Source: CAKZQX01 sp034436755
GTDB lineage: Bacteria > Chloroflexota > Chloroflexia > Chloroflexales > Chloroflexaceae
Reading direction: 5' to 3'
Length of the DNA stretch: 64,000 nt
Assembly: GCA_034436755.1 (NCBI GenBank)
Contig: DAOTVB010000201.1
Location: forward strand, 124,001 to 188,000
The notes below the pieces were generated by a model, which ran no database searches, was not told the origin of the DNA, and worked only from the letters and a program-made list of their open reading frames with translations. The position numbers and the translations under genes were made by a program. Shown one piece after another: positions 8,707-17,413 of the stretch; position 1 is the first letter of the stretch; every line of letters starts with the position of its first letter.

Positions 8707-9885
8707 ATGAGTGAACGCTTTAGGTTCATTAGTAAATCCTGGGAGGGCGTCTACGCTGCTGATTTTACGCTTGATCAGGTGCGACGGCGTGGGTATCATC
8801 TGGGAGCAGCATTACAAGCGCGGGGGTGGAGTTGTCTTATCGCCTACGATACGCGCTTTATGTCCAATCTCTTTGCCCATGATATCCATCAATGTCTGAC
8901 GCTCCAGGGGATACCGACCACGCTGGTAGCGGCACCTGCGCCGATGCCGGCGGTTCAGAGCGCCCTGGACCGGCAGCAGGCGAATTGCGCGCTGGTGGTG
9001 ACGGCGCGTAATCAACCCTACTGGTACAATGGGTTGGTACTGGTGGGACCACAGGAAGCCGATCTCCCGCTCTATCCGGGCGAAGTCGCGGTTGAATCGC
9101 AGCCCTTCCCGCCACCACCCTCCAGCGATCTGCTGACCGGTCAGGGGCAAAAAGCCGGCGGCGACAAACCGCAGGATCTCCGCGCACCCTACCTCGACAT
9201 GCTGCGCAAACAGATTGATGTGAACCTTATTCGCCGTTCAACCATGACCATTTTTGTTGATCCGATGAATGGCACCACCGCCGGCTACCTCCCGGCAGTA
9301 ATCAGCGAAGGTGGTCAGACGCGGGCGATTGAGATCAACCGCGAAACCGACCCGCTCTTCAGTAAGCTCACACCGCTGCCCGCCGAGACGGGCCTGAACC
9401 GGCTGCGCAAGCTGGTGCGCGAGAGTGACTCGCACCTCGGGTTGGCCTTTTCTGCCGATGGCACCGCATTGGGCGTGGTGGACAAGAATGCTGAACAACT
9501 CGAACCAATCGAGATTGTCCTGCTGCTGGCGGCCTACCTGGTGCGCCAGTACCGCCAGAAAGGGCTGGTCATTGCCCCCGCACCCACGGCAGAGTCGCGG
9601 TTTGCCGACTCGCTCGTCGGGTTGAGCGAGTGGGAAGATGCGCTGGGCCTCAAGGTTGAACTGGCTGAGGATGCCTCTGCCCGCATTGCTGCGCTGCCGG
9701 CAACGGGCAAGAATGATCTCCTGGTTGGGTGTAGTTCCGAAGGTGGAATAATCCTGGGGAATTACACGCTCTACCCGGATGCACTCCTCGCCGGGTTGAT
9801 GATGGCCGAACTGGTGGCGCGCAACGCCGGGAATCTCCAGGCAATGCTGAACGAGTTGCGCGGACGCCTGGAGACAAAGAGTTAG
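8707..9885 (+). CDS. Degenerate phosphohexomutase paralogue, probably inactive
   Basis: A 392-residue protein with phosphohexomutase fold signatures (YDTRFMSNLFAHDI; ALVVTARNQPYWYNGL). The phosphoserine loop SHNP is replaced by RNQP and the metal loop DGDGDR by SADGTA. It is about 85 residues shorter than the active copy upstream. It therefore cannot catalyse the normal reaction as far as the motifs show. The preserved alpha/beta core and the position between the active PMM and the CofD/YvcK-like gene suggest a regulatory or scaffold role. An acquired new chemistry is the alternative. Confidence 0.72.
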   Translation: MSERFRFISKSWEGVYAADFTLDQVRRRGYHLGAALQARGWSCLIAYDTRFMSNLFAHDIHQCLTLQGIPTTLVAAPAPMPAVQSALDRQQANCALVVTARNQPYWYNGLVLVGPQEADLPLYPGEVAVESQPFPPPPSSDLLTGQGQKAGGDKPQDLRAPYLDMLRKQIDVNLIRRSTMTIFVDPMNGTTAGYLPAVISEGGQTRAIEINRETDPLFSKLTPLPAETGLNRLRKLVRESDSHLGLAFSADGTALGVVDKNAEQLEPIEIVLLLAAYLVRQYRQKGLVIAPAPTAESRFADSLVGLSEWEDALGLKVELAEDASARIAALPATGKNDLLVGCSSEGGIILGNYTLYPDALLAGLMMAELVARNAGNLQAMLNELRGRLETKS

Positions 9886-10047
9886 TATGCCTGGCATCTG
9901 TCCTCACCGTAAACCGGCAAGCCGGGCTGCCTCACCGTAGGCAGTCTGATCACTGTTATCCTCACAAGCACACACCAGCCGGTGCTGCGTTTCCTGACTC
10001 TGTCTTGTGTCGTCGCTCATCCCGGCACGGCTGAAAAGGGGAACTGT

Positions 10048-11301
10048 ATGCGAATGTTTACCAGACGATTATCATCACTTGTGTATCTGGCACGCCCACT
10101 GGCGCTAACCTTTGTAGGAATTGTGTTGCTATCACTCGGCGCAGCTTATGTTGCCATCTGGTTCTACCGAAGTACACCGGTACCGGCGTTTTTCTCGGTC
10201 CTGACGTTGCAGTTTCTGCCCCACTGGCTGCGCGGTCTCCTGTTTCTGCTGGCCGGTCTGGGCGTTCTTGCCATTGGTATGTGGCAACTGAGCAGTATGG
10301 TGATTATTCCCCTCAATGATCAGGAGCCGACCAGTAGCGAGTTGGTGCTGGGCTACCGGCGGATTAACGGGAAACCCTGCATCGCTGTCCTCTCCGGGGG
10401 GGCCGGGATGTTGATTCTGGCGAGCTTGGGGGAGCAGGTCGAGCGGCTGACCTGTATTACCCCAGTGCAAGATCCGGTTGAGTACTACTATCGCGCTTCG
10501 GGGCTGTTCAGCTTCCAGAATGTCTACTATGTTGTCCCCACCCCGGTTGCGGCCAAAGTGCATGCCATCCTGGATGATGGCTCACAGGTCAATATTATGC
10601 ATGTTGATCATAATGTACGCCTGGCAAAACGCCATGTCGAGCGGTTGATGCTGGTTCCCGACGGCACTGAAACAAGCCTGGTTGCCGGCGAGGTCAACGG
10701 CAAGCACAATGATGGCGGGACGGTTTCCGCGCAACCGGCGATCACCTCGATGCCGTTGACGCGCCTGGCCGCCGAAACCCTGCGCGATGCCGATGCGATT
10801 ATCCTTGGTCCCGGCAGCCTCTTCGAGAGTATCCTGCCCAATCTGCTGATCGCAGAGGTGCGGGAAGCGGTGCAGCAGAGTTCGGCCGTCAAAATCTTTA
10901 TCTGCAATCTGATGACCGAGCCTGGATTAACGACCGGCTTTAATGTCGGCGATCATATTCGCCAGATCAAGGAGTATGGCGGTTTTACGCCCGATTATGT
11001 GCTGGTTAATGCGCAGCGCCTCGATCCGGAGGTGACGCAACTCTACGCCGAGGCGAACCAGGCTCCGGTCTACCTGGAGCCGGATGCCTACGAGGAGACC
11101 GCCGTTCTGCCCGGACAGCACGAATCGCAGCGGTATGTGGTCGTTGAGGGTAGTGTGGTGATTGAAACCGATCTGGCAAGTTCAGTGGTACAATATACCG
11201 CCTCACTCGACAATCCGGGTGAGCGCCGGGCTGTGCGTGTGTTGCGGCACGATCCACAGAAGTTGACGACAGCCGTGCTCAACTTGCTGCGGCAGGCATA
11301 G
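10048..11301 (+). CDS. Membrane-anchored CofD/YvcK-family protein
   Basis: About 417 residues. Two N-terminal membrane helices (about 14-35 and 48-75) precede a CofD-like Rossmann domain. The latter has VLSGGAGM, DADAIILGPGSLFESILPN and ICNLMTEPGLTTGFNVGDHI, which are hallmark YvcK (gluconeogenesis factor) segments. ATG 10048 is chosen because AAAAGGGG lies seven bases upstream. YvcK proteins bind UDP-sugars and link carbon metabolism to cell-wall synthesis; that role fits the flanking PMM and GlmU-like genes. The membrane anchor is unusual for YvcK, which is normally soluble. Confidence 0.82.
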   Translation: MRMFTRRLSSLVYLARPLALTFVGIVLLSLGAAYVAIWFYRSTPVPAFFSVLTLQFLPHWLRGLLFLLAGLGVLAIGMWQLSSMVIIPLNDQEPTSSELVLGYRRINGKPCIAVLSGGAGMLILASLGEQVERLTCITPVQDPVEYYYRASGLFSFQNVYYVVPTPVAAKVHAILDDGSQVNIMHVDHNVRLAKRHVERLMLVPDGTETSLVAGEVNGKHNDGGTVSAQPAITSMPLTRLAAETLRDADAIILGPGSLFESILPNLLIAEVREAVQQSSAVKIFICNLMTEPGLTTGFNVGDHIRQIKEYGGFTPDYVLVNAQRLDPEVTQLYAEANQAPVYLEPDAYEETAVLPGQHESQRYVVVEGSVVIETDLASSVVQYTASLDNPGERRAVRVLRHDPQKLTTAVLNLLRQA

Positions 11302-11374
11302 TGCGTGATAGGACGTGAGGGTACCGCGATGGACAACGGAGTTGTCCAACTGGCAGGGGAGTAGAATCTCAACT

Positions 11375-12751
11375 ATGACACTCGTCTTATTTGAGGATGA
11401 ATTCTGGCGTCACTTTGGTCCGCTGGTCTATACCCGTCCACTCTTCGATCTGCGCTGTGGGGGGTTCACCCTGCGCGAACGCGCGGCAACATTGCTGGCC
11501 GGTGTGCATGGCCGGGCGGGAACGGTTGATCCGGCATCGCAGATGCTGACCGGGTTATGCCGCTCACACCTGATGGCAGCCTGCTGTCCGGGCGGTGTGC
11601 TGGGGCGCGTGCTGGGCAACGGGCAACCGCTTGTCCTGGTCAACGGGCGGGCGCTGGCGCTAGACTGGCTGCCGGATCTCTACAACGAGCCGATCAACAC
11701 GGTCTACACCAGTAGTGGCGTGCTGCTGGGCGCACATCTGTCGCCGGCCCTGGCAAGCGCGGTGTTCTACTATTTGCGCGAGCAGCAGGCGACCGAGGCG
11801 CTGGCAGAGTTACAGCGCTTTACCCGGGTGATCGCAATCGACACACCACTGCTGCACTATCCCTGGGATCTGATCACGCAGGCCGGGGAACAGCTTGTGC
11901 GCGATCTGCCCCTGCTGGCGCACCGTCTGCCGCGTTATAACCATACAGACGCCCAGATCAGCGTGCGTCGGGGACAGGATATCTATGTCGCGCCAACGGC
12001 CCGGCTTGATGGACCCGTTGTCCTGGATGCCACCGATGGCCCGATTATGATTGATGAGCATGCCCATATCGAGCCTTTCAGTTTTATCCAGGGACCGGCC
12101 TACATCGGCGCGAAGAGCCTGATCTCCAGCGCACGGATCCGTGGCGAGACCAGTATCGGCCCGGTCTGCCGGATTGGTGGTGAGGTGGAAGCCAGCACCG
12201 TACAGGGTTTCAGCAACAAGCACCACGACGGCTTCCTGGGTCATAGCTGGCTGGGTGAGTGGGTCAATGTCGGGGCGATGACCACCAACAGTGACCTGAA
12301 AAACACCTATGGCAATATCCGGGTGGTGATTGAGGGGTTGGGGCAACTCAACAGCGGGCAACTGAAACTGGGCTGCTTCCTGGCCGACCATGCGAAGTTG
12401 AGCATTGGGCTGCACCTCAACGGTGGCACGATGATCGGTACCGGTAGCAGCATTTTTGGGGTGCATGTTGCGCCGAAAACGGTTCCCGCCTTTACCTGGG
12501 GCGGCGAGGTCTTCCGGGAATACCGCATCGACGGCATGATCGATGTGGCGCGCCGGGTGATGCAGCGCCGCAAGCAGGTGCTCTCCCCAGAATACGAAGC
12601 CATGCTGCGGGCAGTCTTTCAGATGACGCGCTCCAGCCGGGGCCAGTTGGATGCGCCCCGCGCCCCGCGCCCGGTCAATCCCGGCGATACGGGTGAACTG
12701 CTGCTGCTGCGGGCCGAGGAGGAGTCGGTCCGGTCGTTTGAAGCCGCTTAG
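11375..12751 (+). CDS. GlmU-like nucleotidyltransferase with left-handed beta-helix
   Basis: About 458 residues. The N-terminal part starts MTLVLFEDEFWRHFGPLVYTRP, typical of the putative sugar nucleotidyltransferases related to GlmU. The C-terminal half (about 200-400) has hexapeptide-repeat features of a trimeric left-handed beta-helix (GPVVLDATDGPIMIDEHAHI; GAKSLISSARIRGETSIG). The ATG at 11375 follows AGGGGAG. The likely reaction is transfer of a nucleotidyl group to a sugar 1-phosphate, or acyltransfer. Substrate unknown. It lies downstream of PMM and the CofD/YvcK-like gene on the same strand. Confidence 0.75.
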   Translation: MTLVLFEDEFWRHFGPLVYTRPLFDLRCGGFTLRERAATLLAGVHGRAGTVDPASQMLTGLCRSHLMAACCPGGVLGRVLGNGQPLVLVNGRALALDWLPDLYNEPINTVYTSSGVLLGAHLSPALASAVFYYLREQQATEALAELQRFTRVIAIDTPLLHYPWDLITQAGEQLVRDLPLLAHRLPRYNHTDAQISVRRGQDIYVAPTARLDGPVVLDATDGPIMIDEHAHIEPFSFIQGPAYIGAKSLISSARIRGETSIGPVCRIGGEVEASTVQGFSNKHHDGFLGHSWLGEWVNVGAMTTNSDLKNTYGNIRVVIEGLGQLNSGQLKLGCFLADHAKLSIGLHLNGGTMIGTGSSIFGVHVAPKTVPAFTWGGEVFREYRIDGMIDVARRVMQRRKQVLSPEYEAMLRAVFQMTRSSRGQLDAPRAPRPVNPGDTGELLLLRAEEESVRSFEAA

Positions 12752-12763
12752 TCCAACTGTCGG

Positions 12764-14941
12764 GTGAAATATATGCGGTTTTTGCGCATTCATATCGGTG
12801 CGCGCAGGCGGGAGGGTGATTTCCCGCTCCGGGTCAGTGCCGCTGCCGGGGATGTTCATTCGCAACTGGTCTTCCCAGAGCGGTTGCTGGCCCGCGCCAC
12901 CCATCTGTTGCAACCCGGCGCGCAACTCCCCGCGCGTGACGAGGCCGCGTTCGGGGTCTACCTGGCCCGCCAGATCTTTACCCCGGCGGTGCGCAGGCTG
13001 CTGCTGCAAGAACTGGTCGCCGCCCGTGAGCAGAACAATCCGCTCCGGCTGCTGCTGCAGATCGATCCGCCGGAACTGGCCGCACTGCCCTGGGAGTGGC
13101 TGACTACCCCCGGCAGCGTGCCCTGGTCCCCCGCGCTGTACGATGACTATGGCCTGCTGCGCGTTACTGAGCGGTTTGAGCCAACTCCCCCCGCCCCGGT
13201 TGCCGCTCCCCGCCCGGCAGGTATGCGCGTGCTGCTGGCCGCCTCCCACGCTGAAGATGCAACGCTGTCGGCGCTGCGGGCGGCCCTGGATGCTGCCGGG
13301 CCATCCGCCAGCATTCAGTATGAAGTTTTGCCGGTACTCTCGGCGCTGTCATTGCGGCAGGCGTTTCAGCGCTACCGTCCCCATCTGCTGCATCTGATTG
13401 CCCCGATTACGGTTGATCCAGCCGATCCCAGCGGGCAACCCCGGCTGCTGGTCGCCCCCGACGAGCCGCTGTCCGGTTCCTGGCAGCAGATGGATGCCAC
13501 CGGCCTGGCGCAACTGCTCACCCGGCAAACTGCGCCGCCGCTGGTTGTTCTCTACCAGAGTGGAGCGTCTCCCGGTATGCTGACCGCAACCGCACCCCGG
13601 CTGGCGCTGGAACTGACCCGGTATGGTCTGCCTGCGGCGGTTGCCTTTCACGCTACCCTGCCCTCCGCAGCAACGACCCACTTTGCGCAGGGGTTCGCCA
13701 CCGCGCTGGCGCAGGGCGGTCCGGTCGAGGTCGCCATGGCTGCCGGGCGGCGGGTGCTGAAGCAGGCGCAACCGGACACCTGGGGCATGCCCCTGCTGGC
13801 CGCCGCTACTCCCGGCTGGACTATCCGGACTATCGCGGCAGCCGACGGAACCGGCGCGGCGGTGGAGCGGGTACCGGCGCAACCGCGCTTCCGACCAATC
13901 CCCCTCCTGCCGGCAGCCGTCGTCACCCTCGTCATCCTGCTCGTTTTCCTGATTGCCTCTGGCATAACGCGGGAGCAGCACTCCTCCACGGCCGGCGTGA
14001 GTGTGGGACAGCAGCCGCGCGTGCCAACCGCGACGTTGCGGCAACCTGCTGCGCCACCGACGCTGCGCCCGGCACCAACGTCCAGTCCCACCCTCTCGGC
14101 GTATGACCAGGCACGCGGCCCGATTGCGCCGCCGCTGGTGCGACCCGGCCCGACCGTCACGCCCTCGCCCCTGCCCGCGCTGGTCAACTGGGCCACCTAT
14201 GTCGTCGCCCCCGACGATACCCTGCCCGCAATCGCCGCGCGGATGGGCAGCGATCCGCAGGCCATCGCCCACCTGAACAAGATCGATCCGGTTGAGCCGT
14301 TGCGCATCGGGCGCGGGCTGGTAGTTCCGGTCTATCACCCGGCTGAGCCGGGCGTGGGCGGGCTGGATGTCAACCGGGGACGGCCGGATCAACCGCTGGT
14401 TGCGCTCACCTTCGATATCGAGATCGATGATACGATGCTCTACCAGTTCCTGGAAATCATGGGGCAGCGTGAGGTGCGGGGCACGTTTTTTGTGACCGGC
14501 AACTGGGTGCAGCGCTACCCGGATGCGGCCCGCGCAATTGTGGCCGCTGGTCATGAACTTGGCAACCACTCGCTGACGCATCCGATCTTCCCGCACATCA
14601 GCCCGGAGGGAGCCATCCAGGAGCTGCAGATGACCGAGGATATCGTCCGGCAAACCACCGGCGTGACGACGCGCCCGCTCTTTCGCTTCCCCTACGGTGA
14701 GAAGAATCCGGCGATGATTAACCTGCTTGCCGGCCAGGGCTACATCTCTTACCACTGGACCACCGATGACAACGGGATGGGATGGTGGTTGCAGTCGGTG
14801 ACTGCCGGGCATACCAATCCAAACGGCGCAATCATTCTGCTGCACCAGCGCCCGGGAACGGTTGCGGCTCTGCCCGGCTGGCTCGATCAGATGCTGGCCG
14901 CCGGTCTGACACCGGCTCCCCTCAGCCAGGTGCTGCGATGA
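12764..14941 (+). CDS. CHAT-like, transmembrane, LysM and polysaccharide deacetylase fusion
   Basis: A 725-residue protein. Residues 1-350 resemble a CHAT (caspase-like) domain: ALPWEWL, HLLHLIAP and a terminal GMPLLAA segment. The usual cysteine-bearing ACES-type motif reads LYQSGAS, so a peptidase nucleophile is not evident. A membrane helix lies at about 378-400, then a Pro/Thr-rich stretch and a LysM domain (about 478-522). The rest (544-725) is a NodB polysaccharide deacetylase with TFDIEIDD, zinc motif GNHSLTHP, RFPYGEKN and ILLHQ. The topology places the CHAT part inside and the glycan-binding and deacetylase part outside the membrane. GTG 12764 or ATG 12773 could start it. It overlaps selA by four bases. 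Confidence 0.78.
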   Translation: MKYMRFLRIHIGARRREGDFPLRVSAAAGDVHSQLVFPERLLARATHLLQPGAQLPARDEAAFGVYLARQIFTPAVRRLLLQELVAAREQNNPLRLLLQIDPPELAALPWEWLTTPGSVPWSPALYDDYGLLRVTERFEPTPPAPVAAPRPAGMRVLLAASHAEDATLSALRAALDAAGPSASIQYEVLPVLSALSLRQAFQRYRPHLLHLIAPITVDPADPSGQPRLLVAPDEPLSGSWQQMDATGLAQLLTRQTAPPLVVLYQSGASPGMLTATAPRLALELTRYGLPAAVAFHATLPSAATTHFAQGFATALAQGGPVEVAMAAGRRVLKQAQPDTWGMPLLAAATPGWTIRTIAAADGTGAAVERVPAQPRFRPIPLLPAAVVTLVILLVFLIASGITREQHSSTAGVSVGQQPRVPTATLRQPAAPPTLRPAPTSSPTLSAYDQARGPIAPPLVRPGPTVTPSPLPALVNWATYVVAPDDTLPAIAARMGSDPQAIAHLNKIDPVEPLRIGRGLVVPVYHPAEPGVGGLDVNRGRPDQPLVALTFDIEIDDTMLYQFLEIMGQREVRGTFFVTGNWVQRYPDAARAIVAAGHELGNHSLTHPIFPHISPEGAIQELQMTEDIVRQTTGVTTRPLFRFPYGEKNPAMINLLAGQGYISYHWTTDDNGMGWWLQSVTAGHTNPNGAIILLHQRPGTVAALPGWLDQMLAAGLTPAPLSQVLR

Positions 14942-16356
14942 CCACTCTACGCGACCTGCCCGGCGTTGATCGCCTGGTGCAGGCGGTTCAGGCGCAACCC
15001 GGCAGCGCGGATCTCCCACACGATCTGCTGGTTCAGGCGGCTCGCGCGGAGGTGGAAGCGCTGCGGGAACGGCTGCGGGAGCAACTCCCACCGGAAGCAT
15101 CCCCGGCGAATGGTGACGCGGCGGCGACCCTGTTAGCGCAACTGGCGCAGAATGTGCGGGAGCGGCTGGCGGCGATGCAGCAGCCGGGCCTCCACCCGGT
15201 GATCAACGCCACCGGCGTGATCATCCAGACCAATCTGGGGCGCGCGCCACTGAGTGCGGCGGCCCTGGCGGCGATGCAGACGGTTGGCCGGGGCTATGCC
15301 AACCTGGAATATGATCTGGAGCAGGGCCGGCGTGGCAGCCGGACGGTGCATCTGGGGGCGCTGTTGCGGCAACTGACTGGCGCACCCGCCGCGCTGGTAG
15401 TTAACAACAACGCGGCGGCGCTCTACCTGGCGCTGAGTGCGCTGGCCGCCGGGCGGGAAGTGCTTGTCTCGCGGGGGCAGGCTGTCGAGATTGGCGGCGG
15501 CTTTCGCATCCCCGATGTGCTACGCCAGAGTGGTGCAACGCTGGTGGAGGTCGGCACTACCAACCGCACCTATGCCCACGATTATGCTACGGCGATCACG
15601 GCGCAAACCGGCCTGCTACTGCGCGTTCACACCAGTAACTTCCGACTGCTGGGTTTTGTGCATGAGACCAGCCTGGCCGCGATGGTGGCGGTGGGCCGCC
15701 AGCATGCCATTCCTGTGCTGGATGATCTGGGCAGCGGTACGTTGCTGCCGACGGCACCCTACGGTCTGGCTCCCGAACCAACCGTTCAGGAGAGTATTGC
15801 CGCCGGGGCTGATCTGGTGACATTCAGTGGCGATAAACTGCTCGGCGGCCCCCAGGCCGGGCTGATCGTCGGGCGGGCTGATCTGATCGAGCAACTCAAG
15901 CGGCATCCTCTGGCCCGCGCGCTGCGGGTGGATAAAACCACCATCGCCGGACTGGAGGCCACGCTGCTGGCTTACCTGCGCGGATGCGCCCTGGAGGAGA
16001 TCCCGGTCTGGCAGATGATCGCCGCGCCGCTGGAGCAACTCCAATCCCGGGCCGCAACGCTGGTCGCCCGACTGGATGACCTGGCGCATGCTGAGGTTGT
16101 GCCGTGTGCGAGTGCCGTAGGCGGCGGATCGCTACCGGGCGAAACCCTGCCGGGGGTGGCCGTAGCGCCGGCACCCGACCAGCAAGCCACCTGGACGCCG
16201 GATACCCTGGCCCGGCAGTTGCGCGCCGGTCGCCCGCCGGTGGTCGCGCGGATCGCCGATGCGCAGTTGCTCCTCGATCTGCGCACGGTTCTGCCTGATC
16301 AGGATGCTGCATTGGCGCAGTGCCTGCATACCGCACTACGGACATTTGCGGGATGA
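14938..16356 (+). CDS. selA: L-seryl-tRNA(Sec) selenium transferase
   Basis: A 472-residue PLP enzyme that converts seryl-tRNA(Sec) to selenocysteyl-tRNA(Sec) using selenophosphate. It shows the SelA N terminus (LPGVDRLV), HPVINATGVIIQTNLGRAPL, and FSGDKLLGGPQ with the PLP lysine at about residue 300. ATG 14938 overlaps the upstream TGA (ATGA). Its own stop overlaps the next ATG, so all three genes are translationally coupled. No selB, selC or selD is present in the window and no selenoprotein was identified here. Confidence 0.93.
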   Translation: MTTLRDLPGVDRLVQAVQAQPGSADLPHDLLVQAARAEVEALRERLREQLPPEASPANGDAAATLLAQLAQNVRERLAAMQQPGLHPVINATGVIIQTNLGRAPLSAAALAAMQTVGRGYANLEYDLEQGRRGSRTVHLGALLRQLTGAPAALVVNNNAAALYLALSALAAGREVLVSRGQAVEIGGGFRIPDVLRQSGATLVEVGTTNRTYAHDYATAITAQTGLLLRVHTSNFRLLGFVHETSLAAMVAVGRQHAIPVLDDLGSGTLLPTAPYGLAPEPTVQESIAAGADLVTFSGDKLLGGPQAGLIVGRADLIEQLKRHPLARALRVDKTTIAGLEATLLAYLRGCALEEIPVWQMIAAPLEQLQSRAATLVARLDDLAHAEVVPCASAVGGGSLPGETLPGVAVAPAPDQQATWTPDTLARQLRAGRPPVVARIADAQLLLDLRTVLPDQDAALAQCLHTALRTFAG

Positions 16357-16967
16357 TCTACGGACTGCTGCTGGCCGCCGGCACCTCTTCCCGGATGGGG
16401 CATCCCAAGCAACTGCTTGACTGGCATGGTCAGCCAATGGTGCGGCATGTTGCGCAGCAGGTGCCGGCAAGCAATCTCGCGGGCCTGATTGTAGTGGTGG
16501 GCGCTGCGGCTGACCGGGTGCAGGCAGCGCTGGCGGGTCTCGAAATAACAGTCGTCACAAACCCGGATTATGCCACGGGGCAGGCCAGTTCACTACGCGC
16601 CGGCCTCCGTGTAGTGCCGGCGACGGTTGATGCCGTCGTTGTGCTGCTGGCCGATCAACCGCTGGTGACACCGGCGTTGATCAACACGCTGGTGGCAACA
16701 TTCCGGCAGGAGTGTGCCCTGGCTGCCCCCGGCCCGCTTGCCATCATTCCGTGCTACAGGGGACAACGGGGCAACCCGGTATTGCTGGCGCGCGCCCTCT
16801 TCCCGGAGTTGCAGCAGTTGCAGGGCGATGTCGGGGCGCGTGCGGTTTTGCAGCGGTATGCCTCCCAGATCTACTGGCTCGACACGACTGACCCGGCAGT
16901 GATCACCGATATCGACACCCTGGAGGCGTACGAGCGGCAAAAAAAGAACCGTGAACCCGAAAGATAA
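16353..16967 (+). CDS. MocA-like nucleotidyltransferase
   Basis: A 204-residue protein of the MobA/MocA nucleotidyltransferase family. The nucleotide-binding signature GLLLAAGTSSRMGHPKQLL is at the N terminus, and VVVLLADQPLVTPALI supplies the metal-binding segment. MocA attaches CMP to molybdopterin for xanthine-dehydrogenase-type enzymes. It is coupled to selA by an ATGA overlap. In other bacteria selenium genes and MocA-like genes occur together around selenium-dependent molybdenum hydroxylases, which is suggestive only. Its last codons double as part of the ferredoxin terminator on the other strand. Confidence 0.83.
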   Translation: MIYGLLLAAGTSSRMGHPKQLLDWHGQPMVRHVAQQVPASNLAGLIVVVGAAADRVQAALAGLEITVVTNPDYATGQASSLRAGLRVVPATVDAVVVLLADQPLVTPALINTLVATFRQECALAAPGPLAIIPCYRGQRGNPVLLARALFPELQQLQGDVGARAVLQRYASQIYWLDTTDPAVITDIDTLEAYERQKKNREPER

Positions 16968-16986
16968 GCCTTCAGGTTCACGGTTC
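16939..16986 (-). terminator. Intrinsic terminator of the ferredoxin gene
   Basis: The 12-bp inverted repeat GAACCGTGAACC (16946-16957) / GGTTCACGGTTC (16975-16986) is followed on the minus strand by a run of seven T (16939-16945). It lies across the end of the mocA-like coding region, so the two convergent genes share it. Confidence 0.85.
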
Positions 16987-17011
16987 AGCAGTACCATTTA
17001 TAGTTTATGCC

Positions 17012-17245
17012 CTAGCCGAAGAACTTCGCATTCTTCTCGGTGTAGCTCTGCCACTGCTCCGGCACGGAGTCGTCGGCAAAAATGGCCTCGACCGGGCACT
17101 CCGGTTCGCAGGCACCACAGTCGATGCACTCGTCCGGATTGATGTAGTACTGATCGTCGCCCTCGTAGATGCAATCAACCGGGCAGACCGCCACACACGA
17201 TGCATCCTTGGTACCGATGCACGGCTCGACAATTACGTACGTCAT
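17012..17245 (-). CDS. 7Fe ferredoxin
   Basis: A 77-residue electron carrier with two cluster-binding motifs, CIGTKDASCVAVCPVDC and CIDCGACEPECP. This is the 3Fe-4S plus 4Fe-4S pattern of FdxA-type ferredoxins. GGAGG precedes the ATG. It is monocistronic, convergent with the mocA-like gene, and closed by its own terminator. The redox partner is unknown. Confidence 0.95.
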   Translation of the reverse strand: MTYVIVEPCIGTKDASCVAVCPVDCIYEGDDQYYINPDECIDCGACEPECPVEAIFADDSVPEQWQSYTEKNAKFFG

Positions 17246-17413
17246 AGAAGCTGACCTCCATTAAAAAGTTATTTAAAAGACCGGACACATCCCAGAATGA
17301 CACAAATTTGTATTCATTCCTTGAACAGAATGGTAAAACATTTCACGTCCCACGTCTACGACTAAAGTCACAGAACGGCGTTAGCATCTACTTACTATAA
17401 GAATTACAACCTG

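Noticed and set aside
13349..15100. 583-codon minus-strand frame across the CHAT-NodB gene and selA
   Set aside because: It is opposite two genes with clear motifs and has a low-complexity Arg/Gly/Gln-rich product.
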